NCBI RefSeq assembly: GCF_003001815.1
Contig: NZ_PVMZ01000005.1
Coordinates: 310,001 to 374,000 of the forward strand
Reading direction: 5' to 3'
DNA: 64,000 nt
Source of the DNA: Actinoplanes italicus
GTDB lineage: Bacteria > Actinomycetota > Actinomycetes > Mycobacteriales > Micromonosporaceae
Made by a program: the position numbers and the translations under genes
Shown here: positions 57,463 to 64,000 of the stretch, in pieces
Numbering within the stretch: the stretch's first letter is position 1
Layout: every line of letters begins with the position of its first letter
The notes under the pieces: model-generated
What the model saw: only the letters and a program-made list of their open reading frames with translations
What the model was told of the DNA's origin: nothing
Database searches by the model: none

Positions 57463-59673
57463 ATGCTTCACCGGCCCAGCGAACCAGGCGTCCGCGTCGC
57501 CACGGGAATGGGCCCGGTGGGCGTATTCCATGGAAACGTCAGCGTCAATGGTCGGCCAGGACCGGAGATCACCTGGCCACACCGCGTCGGCGTGGTCCCT
57601 CGGCCGATTTCCGGACGGCTCACCCGGCATGCGGACCAAGACCTGGATGCCGCAGCCGGACAGACCGACTCAGGTGGGCAGATACTGACCGGACTCGGCG
57701 GCGTCGGCAAGACCCAGATCGTGGCCCACCTCGCCGACCGCTGGTGGACCACGGGCCGAATCGACCTGCTCGTCTGGGTGACCGCGACGTCGACGACGAA
57801 TATCGTCAATCGGTATGCGCAGGCAGCCAGGGAGGTTGCCGGCTGTCAGGCAATCGATACGCGAGAATGCGCCGCACGCTTTCTCGCATGGCTTGCCACA
57901 ACACGGCTCCGTTGGCTCGTCGTTCTGGACGACCTCACTGAACCGGCGGACATGATCGGCCTGTGGCCGCCGACCACCCCCTCCGGTCGTACGATTGTCA
58001 CGACCCGGCGCCGAGACACCGCATTGACAACTGGTCGGGCAGTGATCGAGGTTGGCAGCTTCACCAACGAAGAGTCGATCGCGTACCTCCGCACACGACT
58101 CGGCGACCGGCTGACTCGAGTGAGTGAGGCCGACCAACTGGCGGCCGATCTGGGTCGGCTTCCACTCGCGCTGGCCCAAGCGGTCACCTACATGCTGGAC
58201 CAGGACCTGACCTGTGTCGACTATCGGCGAAGACTGTCACGTCGTCGGCTGTCAGCGCTCCGCCCGCATCTACTACCCGACGATCAGGAGACCGCTGTGG
58301 ACACCACCTGGGCACTGTCCGTCGATATCGCCGACGGGGCGACAGAGGGAATCACACGGGTGGTATTGCAGATTGCCGCGCTGCTCGACCCCAATGGGAT
58401 CCCAAGCGAGTTGTTCACGACCCGTGCGGTCACGGATTATTACCGGCTACGGCTGGGGCGAACCGTCGACAATGACGATGCGCGTGATGCCATCCGAACC
58501 CTGTACCGCCTGGGACTGGTCGGTCTTGGGACAGACGACGGCGCTATGACGATCCAAGTACACGCGCTAGTCCAGCGGGCAAGCCGGGAAGCGACACCCG
58601 ACGAGTATCAGCTTCCCCTCGCCACCGCGGCAGCCGACGCGCTGTTGGAGCTGTGGCCAGCCACCCGGCACGACGAAGCTCGCGCTCAGCTCATTCGGGC
58701 CAACGCCACGGCACTCCGTCGAAACAGCGACCGGTTCCTCCTCGAACCTGACGTTCACCCGATCGTCTTCCGGTACGGACGCGATACGAACGAAGCCGGG
58801 TTACCCCGATCGGCGATCACCGTTCTGGAGCAGCAACTGAACAGTCAGCTGAATACCCTCGGCTCGGCTCATCCCGACACGCTTGCGACACGACTGGACA
58901 TCGCCTATCAGATAGGCGAGAACGGTCGGCAGGCCATGGCTGCGGAACAACTGCAGGAACTACTGGCGGACTGTTCGGGTGCTCTGGGCCACGAGCACCG
59001 GCTAACTCTGACCGTGCGGAGAGACCTCGCTCGGTGGCGCGGCGAGTCCGGACGACCGGACGACGCTCGCCGCGCATTGGAAGAACTACTTCCCGATTGC
59101 ATCGAGGCACTCGGACCTACGGACGCCGTCACCTTGGACATCCGGCGCGGCATCGCCGACTGGACCGCCCGAAGCGGTGATCCGGCACTCGCAGTGGCCC
59201 AGACGGAAATGCTTCTGGCGGACGTCACGAGAACTCTTGGCCCCGGTGACGCATTCACCCTCACCACACGCGCACACCTAGCCAACTGGCGCGGCCAGGC
59301 CGGCGACGCGCAGGGCGCGGCACAGGAGTACGCCGAACTCGTGCCCGACTTCGCCAGAGTTCTAGGTCCGATGCATCCTCACACCCTCACCAGCCGCCGC
59401 TATCTGGCCGATTGGCACGGTTATGCCGGCGATCCGGCAGGTGCGGCCGATGCGCTGTCGGCCGTGCTTCGGGACCACTTGGAGGAGCTCGGCCCCGACC
59501 ATCCTCGCACCCTGATCACCCGCCGGTTCCTTGCCCACTGGCGCGCCGCCCTCGGTGACATCTCCGCCCAGGACCTTCGGCAACTGGTCGATGATCATAT
59601 TCGGTTGCTCGGCTCGGACCACCCGCACACCCGCCTCGCACGGGACATACTCGGTCGAGCACAAAGCCCTTAG
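57463..59673 (+). CDS. NB-ARC/TPR (STAND) protein of the accessory island
   Basis: A 736-residue protein. The N-terminus carries PEITWPHRVGVVPRPISG, a segment seen before the ATPase in actinobacterial NB-ARC/TPR proteins. The P-loop is GLGGVGKTQ (77-85), Walker B is RWLVVLDDL, and LGRLPLALAQAV is the GLPL box. The C-terminal half has TPR-type repeats spaced every 42-44 residues (LGSAHPDTLATR, LGHEHRLTLTVR, LGPMHPHTLTSR, LGPDHPRTLITR). NB-ARC/TPR proteins are known companions of FxSxx-COOH peptide systems, which fits the island. There is no fused effector domain. The start could also be ATG 57508. Confidence 0.8.
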   Translation: MLHRPSEPGVRVATGMGPVGVFHGNVSVNGRPGPEITWPHRVGVVPRPISGRLTRHADQDLDAAAGQTDSGGQILTGLGGVGKTQIVAHLADRWWTTGRIDLLVWVTATSTTNIVNRYAQAAREVAGCQAIDTRECAARFLAWLATTRLRWLVVLDDLTEPADMIGLWPPTTPSGRTIVTTRRRDTALTTGRAVIEVGSFTNEESIAYLRTRLGDRLTRVSEADQLAADLGRLPLALAQAVTYMLDQDLTCVDYRRRLSRRRLSALRPHLLPDDQETAVDTTWALSVDIADGATEGITRVVLQIAALLDPNGIPSELFTTRAVTDYYRLRLGRTVDNDDARDAIRTLYRLGLVGLGTDDGAMTIQVHALVQRASREATPDEYQLPLATAAADALLELWPATRHDEARAQLIRANATALRRNSDRFLLEPDVHPIVFRYGRDTNEAGLPRSAITVLEQQLNSQLNTLGSAHPDTLATRLDIAYQIGENGRQAMAAEQLQELLADCSGALGHEHRLTLTVRRDLARWRGESGRPDDARRALEELLPDCIEALGPTDAVTLDIRRGIADWTARSGDPALAVAQTEMLLADVTRTLGPGDAFTLTTRAHLANWRGQAGDAQGAAQEYAELVPDFARVLGPMHPHTLTSRRYLADWHGYAGDPAGAADALSAVLRDHLEELGPDHPRTLITRRFLAHWRAALGDISAQDLRQLVDDHIRLLGSDHPHTRLARDILGRAQSP

Positions 59674-60557
59674 GAAGTACGAGGGACGCCTGCATCCCGT
59701 TCGGGTCTCAGCTCGTCGTCGGTGGTGAGCCAGAGCCAGGCCAGGAAGCCGATCGCCACCACGGCGGCGGTTCCGGCCGCACCGGTGAGGAACGTCAACC
59801 GGCTCGGCTCCGGAGTGGTCGTCATGCTCTCCGACGTCTTCCCGAGAAGCAACCCCGCCACCGTGATCGGCGCGGTGACCACCGCCGTCACCAGCAGCGG
59901 GACGATACCCAGCCAGCTCGGGCGGCCGGGCCGGGCCGCCTTGCGCCACCGCGCCAGCCGCACACCGAGGACGGCTGCCGCACCCCAGGCGAGCACGACG
60001 AGCACGGCGGCGACGACGTCGCTGGGCCGATGCCACTGCGCCCACAGGGTGCCGATGGAGATCACCGCGGTGTAGGCGGCGCCGATCAGCGCAGCGGTGG
60101 CCCGCAACGCCGGCGGCAGGACCAGGACCAGCGCGAACGCCACCGACGCCGCAGCCGTGGCGTGGCCGCTCGGCAGCGAGTTCGGGTAGGTCAGCCCATC
60201 GAACGGCGGCCGCGGCAACGAGTCCTTGAGCACCTGGGTGGTGCCGTTGGCGGCGAGTACCAGCACGGCGGCCGCTATCGCGAGGTCGGGCCGTTTACGG
60301 AGGATCCCGACCGCGGCCGCGACGATGCAGACGATCACGAGGCTCGACAGGGTGGTGGCGTCCATCGTGCGGCTGACGATGTCGGCGAACCGTGGATGCT
60401 CGACGTCGGTGCCGAACATCGCGGCGGTGTCCAGCCACTGCCCGGAGATGGTGCCGACGAACACCCGGTAGGTGGCCACCACACCTGCGGCGGCGAGGGC
60501 GGCGACGACCACCGGAGCCAGCAGATAACCGGCGCCGGGCCGTCTCACCATGACCAT
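59670..60557 (-). CDS. PAP2 superfamily membrane phosphatase
   Basis: A 295-residue protein with about seven membrane segments and the three phosphatase signatures: KDSLPRPPFD (KxxxxxxRP type), PSGH and WHRPSDVVA (SR-x5-H-x3-D type, with His and Asp). PAP2 enzymes remove phosphate from lipids such as undecaprenyl pyrophosphate or phosphatidate. Its stop overlaps the convergent NB-ARC gene stop. Confidence 0.85.
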   Translation of the reverse strand: MVMVRRPGAGYLLAPVVVAALAAAGVVATYRVFVGTISGQWLDTAAMFGTDVEHPRFADIVSRTMDATTLSSLVIVCIVAAAVGILRKRPDLAIAAAVLVLAANGTTQVLKDSLPRPPFDGLTYPNSLPSGHATAAASVAFALVLVLPPALRATAALIGAAYTAVISIGTLWAQWHRPSDVVAAVLVVLAWGAAAVLGVRLARWRKAARPGRPSWLGIVPLLVTAVVTAPITVAGLLLGKTSESMTTTPEPSRLTFLTGAAGTAAVVAIGFLAWLWLTTDDELRPERDAGVPRTS

Positions 60558-60605
60558 CCGCCGTCCGCCTCCCCGCTGTCGAGCGACTGAGCGTACGGGT
60601 CGGCG

Positions 60606-62294
60606 TCAAGCAGGAATACCGCGGGTGCGGTAGGCCGCGACCGCGCTCTCGATCGTCGGATGGAACCGGGCCGGATCGAGGGACTCGTGCATCTTGTATC
60701 GCCCGAGTTTCTCCAGCACCGGCGATTTCAGCTCGGCGAACACCAGCCGTACGCCCAGGTCGTCGAGTTCGGCGCCGAGGTCCTCCAGCATGTCCGCGGC
60801 GGTCGTGTCGACGTCGGTGATCGGCTCGGCCGCGACCAGGATCCACGCCGGTTTCGGCTCGGCTCGTGCCAGATGCCGCACCTCGTCACGGAACGTACGC
60901 GCGTTCGCGAAGATCAGCGGCGCGTCGAAACGGAACATCACCAGCCCGGGGATTCGCTCGGCGTCCGGGTAGACCCGCACGTCGTGGTAGCCGGCCACCT
61001 CGTCGGGCCGGCCCAGCTCGGTCCGGTACGGCCACCACGCCCGCCGGAACACGTTGAGCACCGACAACCCGACCGCGACCGCGATGCCGGGCAGCACCCC
61101 GAGCAGCGCCACACCCAGAAACGCGGCCAGCGCCAGCACGAACTCGGTGCGCCGCTGCCGCCAGAGCCGCCGCATACCGGCCGCGTCGGCCAGCGACAGC
61201 GACGCCGCGATCACCACGGCGGCCAGCATCGGCTGCGGCAGGTTCTTCAGCAGGCCGGGCGCGAAGACCAGCAGCAGCGTGATCGCGGCCGCGCCGACCA
61301 CCCCGGTGAGCTGGCTGCGGGCGCCGGCGCTCTCGGCCACAGCGGTCCGCGAGCCGCTCGTGCTGACCGGAAAACCCTGGAACAGGCCGGCCGCCAGGTT
61401 CGCGGTCCCGATGCCGATCATCTCCTGGTTGCCGCGGACCTCCTGGCCGGTACGCCCGGCGAACGTCGAAGCGGTCGAGATGGTGTCGGTCAGCGAGACC
61501 AGGGTGATGCCGAGTGCCCCGGCGGCCAGCAGACCCAGCTCCGACCACTCGACGGTCGGAATGGTGAACGGCGGGAACCCCTGCGGCAGCGGCCCGACCA
61601 CGTCCACGCCCCGCTCGGTCAGGCCGAACCACACGGTCACCACGATCGCGCCGACCACCGCGATCAGAATGCCCGGCACCTTCGGCAGCCACCGGCGCAG
61701 CACCAGGATCACGATGAGCCCGCCCACGCCGATGGCGAGCGCGGCCGGCACGGTCTTCCCGTCGGCGACCCCGCGCACGAACCCGGCCGCCTCGGCGAGC
61801 AGCCCCTCCCCGTCGACCGAGAACCCGAACAGTTTCGGCAGCTGCCCGATCAGGATCGTCAGCGCCAGCCCGTTCACGTAGCCGAGCTGGGTGGGACGCG
61901 ACAGCAGGTCGGCGACGAAACCGAGCTTGGCGACTGCCGCCACGGTCATCATCGCCCCGACCATCAGCGCCAGCATCGAGGCCAGCGCCACCGCCTTGGC
62001 CGGGTCGCCACCGGAGACGACGATCGGCAGGATCACCGCGGCGATCATCGGGCCCAGTGAGGAGTCCGGGCCCAGAACCAAAATGCGAGAGGGGCCGAAG
62101 ACGGCGTACGCCAGCAGGCACAACACCGACGTGTAGAGACCGGTGATCGCGGGCAGCCCGGCGAGTTCCGCGTACGCCATACCCTGCGGCACCAGCAGCG
62201 TCGTCAGCACGATCCCGGCAAGCACGTCGCGGGGCAGCCACTTGCGCTCATAGGTGGCCGCCACCCGCACCCCGGGCACCCAGTCGGTGTTCAC
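60606..62294 (-). CDS. SulP family anion transporter with STAS domain
   Basis: A 562-residue transporter. The SulP membrane core has the N-terminal LPRDVLAGIVLTTLLVPQGMAYAELAGLP signature and about 12 segments up to residue 410. The C-terminal STAS domain follows (FRFDAPLIFANARTFRDEV ... DVDTTAADMLEDL). The family carries sulfate, bicarbonate or other anions. STAS supports assembly and regulation. The gene lies 49 bases upstream of the PAP2 start region on the same strand. Confidence 0.9.
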   Translation of the reverse strand: MNTDWVPGVRVAATYERKWLPRDVLAGIVLTTLLVPQGMAYAELAGLPAITGLYTSVLCLLAYAVFGPSRILVLGPDSSLGPMIAAVILPIVVSGGDPAKAVALASMLALMVGAMMTVAAVAKLGFVADLLSRPTQLGYVNGLALTILIGQLPKLFGFSVDGEGLLAEAAGFVRGVADGKTVPAALAIGVGGLIVILVLRRWLPKVPGILIAVVGAIVVTVWFGLTERGVDVVGPLPQGFPPFTIPTVEWSELGLLAAGALGITLVSLTDTISTASTFAGRTGQEVRGNQEMIGIGTANLAAGLFQGFPVSTSGSRTAVAESAGARSQLTGVVGAAAITLLLVFAPGLLKNLPQPMLAAVVIAASLSLADAAGMRRLWRQRRTEFVLALAAFLGVALLGVLPGIAVAVGLSVLNVFRRAWWPYRTELGRPDEVAGYHDVRVYPDAERIPGLVMFRFDAPLIFANARTFRDEVRHLARAEPKPAWILVAAEPITDVDTTAADMLEDLGAELDDLGVRLVFAELKSPVLEKLGRYKMHESLDPARFHPTIESAVAAYRTRGIPA

Positions 62295-62337
62295 CGCACC
62301 GCCTCCCGCTGTTCAAGAATCGAACGTCGACGAGACG

Positions 62338-63564
62338 CTACTCCGCCGGGCCCCTCGGGGCCTCATCCTCGGCGGGCAGGGTTTGCCGGGCGGCGCACGA
62401 CTCGAGGTAGCGCTGCTCGGGCCGGCTGAGCGTGAGTCGAGCGGCCAGGCGATACTGCTCCCGCGCCCCGGCACGGTCACCGGCCAGCTCCAGCAGGTGG
62501 GCTCGCACCGCGGCGGTGCGGTGGTGGCGGGCCAGCACCGGATCCCCGGCCACCCTGTCGAGGGCGGCCAGCCCCGCCTCCGGCCCGTGGACCATGGCAC
62601 CGGCCACAATCCTGTTCAGCGTGACCATCGGACTCGGCGCCAGTGCGTGCAGCATCCCGTACAAAATAAGGATTTGTGGCCAATCGGTGTCCTCGGCCCG
62701 CGCCGCCTCGTCATGAATCGCGGCGATCGCGGCCTGTAGTTGAAAGGGCCCGATCGGGGCCCGCGCCAGCGCGTCGGTGATGATCGCGACGCCCTCGGCG
62801 ACCGCGGCCGCGTCCCAGAGACCGCGGTCCTGCTCGGCGAGCGGGATCAGGGTGCCGTCAGATGCGGTACGCGCGGGCCGGCGCGCGTCGGTGAGCAGCA
62901 TCAACGCGAGCAACCCGGCCACCTCGCCGTCGTCCGGCAGCCGCCGGTGCAGCTGACGGGTCAGCCGGATCGCCTCCCGCGTCAGATCCACCCGGTTCAG
63001 CTGGTCGCCGGAGCTGGCCGTGTAACCCTCATTGAAGATCAGATAAAGCACATGTCGTACGGCCGTGAGGTCGGCGGGCGTCTCGAAGCGGGTACCGGTG
63101 TCGCGGATCCGCTGCTTGGCCCGGCTGATCCGCTGCCCCACGGTGGCCTCCGGCAGCAGCAGCGCCCGCGCGATCTCCGCGGTCGTCAGCCCACCGACCG
63201 CCCGCAGAGTGAGTGTCACCTGCGCCGGAACGCTGAGCGCCGGATGACAACAGAGCAGCAGCAGGGTCAGCTCGTCGTCACCGCGCACCTCCGGCTCCGG
63301 ATCGTGCCGGACCGCCTCCTCGCGACGCCGGCGCGCCACCTCATTGCGCAGCGACTCCACCCGGCGGCGACTCGCCACGGTGATCAGCCAGTTGCGCGGG
63401 TGGTCCGGGATGCCGGTGTCCGGCCACTGCCGGGCCGCCGCGATCAGCGCCTCCTGCACCGCGTCCTCGCAGGCGTCGAAGTCCCCGTAGCGGCGGACCA
63501 CGGCGGCCAGGACCTGCGGCGCGCATTCACGCAGCAGGTCCGGCAGCCCGGTCAGATCTCCCAC
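62338..63564 (-). CDS. ECF RNA polymerase sigma factor, YCII-associated type (ECF42-like)
   Basis: A 408-residue sigma factor, longer than usual. Region 2 covers about residues 5-70 (CAPQVLAAVVRRYGDFDACEDAVQEALIAAARQW, then NWLITVASRRRVESLR). Region 4 is about 115-165 (LTTAEIARALLLPEATVGQRISRAKQRIR). The C-terminal 230 residues form the TPR-rich extension typical of sigma factors paired with YCII/DGPF proteins. The GTG at 63564 matches the family start (DLTGLPDLL). No anti-sigma factor is present, as usual for this group. Confidence 0.9.
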   Translation of the reverse strand: MGDLTGLPDLLRECAPQVLAAVVRRYGDFDACEDAVQEALIAAARQWPDTGIPDHPRNWLITVASRRRVESLRNEVARRRREEAVRHDPEPEVRGDDELTLLLLCCHPALSVPAQVTLTLRAVGGLTTAEIARALLLPEATVGQRISRAKQRIRDTGTRFETPADLTAVRHVLYLIFNEGYTASSGDQLNRVDLTREAIRLTRQLHRRLPDDGEVAGLLALMLLTDARRPARTASDGTLIPLAEQDRGLWDAAAVAEGVAIITDALARAPIGPFQLQAAIAAIHDEAARAEDTDWPQILILYGMLHALAPSPMVTLNRIVAGAMVHGPEAGLAALDRVAGDPVLARHHRTAAVRAHLLELAGDRAGAREQYRLAARLTLSRPEQRYLESCAARQTLPAEDEAPRGPAE

Positions 63565-63578
63565 TTGCTCACGCTGCT

Positions 63579-63674
63579 TCCCACGTGACTCAGGGCCGCA
63601 TTCCACGTGCTCAGGCCGCATCCCACGTGCTCAGGCCGCATCCCACGTGCTCAGGCCGCATCCCACGTGCTCAT
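63579..63674. repeat. 20-bp tandem repeat across the YCII stop codon
   Basis: A 20-bp unit containing CACGTG and GGCCGCA is repeated from 63601, 63621 and 63641, with a part copy at 63661 and a diverged 22-bp copy at 63579. On the minus strand each unit repeats the last codons and stop of the YCII gene. It fills the space between the two genes. Confidence 0.85.
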
Positions 63675-64000
63675 GTCGAGGATCGGGCGGACCTCGACCC
63701 GGGTGTACGCGGCGTCGGGCGCCTTCGCGGCCCAGGCGACCGCCTCGTCGACATCGGCGACGTCGATCAGGTAGAAACCGGCCAGATGCTCCTTGACCTC
63801 GGCATACGGCCCGTCGGACGTGATCGTCTTCCCGTCGCGCACCGACACCTGGGTGGCCAGGGCCGGATCACCAAGCCCCTCGCTCACCACGAGCACACCG
63901 GCCTCGCGCATCTCCTCGGTCAGCCGCAGGTGGCCCAGCCCGAAGTCGGTCCGCTGCTCATCGTCGAGCGTCTCCCAAACGGCCAGCGACTGCGGGTTCG
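63651..64000 (-). CDS. YCII-related (DGPF domain) protein, N-terminus off right edge
   Basis: The reading frame is open from the right edge to a TGA at 63651. It shows NPQSLAVWETLDDEQRTDFG, EMREAGVLVVSEGL, the DGPF-like block VRDGKTITSDGPYAEVKEHLAGFYLID and a VEVRPILDMS ending, matching YCII/DGPF proteins of about 120 residues. The ATG at 63911 is internal and not the start. It lies upstream of the ECF sigma gene, with which this family is usually paired, so a sensory or regulatory role for the sigma factor is inferred. Confidence 0.85.
   Translation of the reverse strand, partial: NPQSLAVWETLDDEQRTDFGLGHLRLTEEMREAGVLVVSEGLGDPALATQVSVRDGKTITSDGPYAEVKEHLAGFYLIDVADVDEAVAWAAKAPDAAYTRVEVRPILDMSTWDAA

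Noticed and set aside
63579..63674. CRISPR array near the right edge
   Set aside because: The 20-bp units are directly adjacent with no spacers between them, so this is a simple tandem repeat.

Overview
The window is very GC-rich, uses GTG starts often, and is dense in secreted polysaccharide-degrading enzymes, one-component regulators and NB-ARC/TPR proteins. This points to a filamentous actinobacterium, most likely Micromonosporaceae (Actinoplanes-like). That placement is inferred from gene content and style, because no rRNA or tRNA gene lies in the window.

Layout. 1-7566: aerobic phenylacetate catabolism, with paaA-B-C-D-E, a thiolase and a 3-hydroxyacyl-CoA dehydrogenase leftward and paaZ rightward. 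A 22-bp palindrome sits in the divergent promoter. 7612-11102: a coupled XRE-regulator/glycosyltransferase-like pair, a small membrane protein and a GNAT acetyltransferase. 11160-18079: a signalling block with a SpoIIE-type phosphatase, a secreted serine hydrolase, a soluble GAF/PAS histidine kinase and a TPR-GGDEF diguanylate cyclase. 18080-18947: a repeat-rich non-coding stretch upstream of an HTH-NB-ARC-TPR regulator. 21882-25616: a secreted GH78 alpha-L-rhamnosidase behind a LacI-type operator. 25775-29067: a TetR regulator and an SDR / nitronate-monooxygenase-like / enoyl-CoA hydratase operon, closed by a long perfect palindrome. 29221-35810: mixed housekeeping and envelope genes, including a histidine-phosphatase/membrane fusion. 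35824-37684: an ArsR-type regulator and MFS pump with twin operators. 37732-39060: a secreted PL3-type pectate lyase behind a second LacI-type operator. 39354-43996: an FMO-SDR-MFS operon divergent from a PucR-type regulator. 44047-47093: glutathione peroxidase and a TIR-NB-ARC-TPR protein. 47114-54708: a PadR regulator with its operator, secreted proteins, a chitooligosaccharide-type deacetylase, TetR plus AlkB alkane hydroxylase, and an M20 peptidase. 54855-59673: an accessory island with a small FxsA-like peptide, an overlapping HExxH peptide-modification protein, a small helical protein and an NB-ARC/TPR protein. 59670-64000: PAP2 phosphatase, SulP transporter, and an ECF sigma factor with its YCII partner, which runs off the right edge.

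How the parts fit. The clearest pathway is phenylacetyl-CoA epoxidation, ring opening and beta-oxidation. The rhamnosidase, pectate lyase and deacetylase fit a soil saprophyte that breaks down plant and fungal polymers. Several regulators have a well-formed inverted repeat at or near their own promoter (ArsR, PadR, PucR, and possibly TetR). The least familiar part is 54855-59673, which reads as a stand-alone RiPP-like locus (precursor-like peptide plus HExxH enzyme) next to an NLR-like ATPase, with no radical SAM maturase in view. A second notable signal is a dispersed palindrome with compensatory changes at 29073-29127 and 47739-47791.
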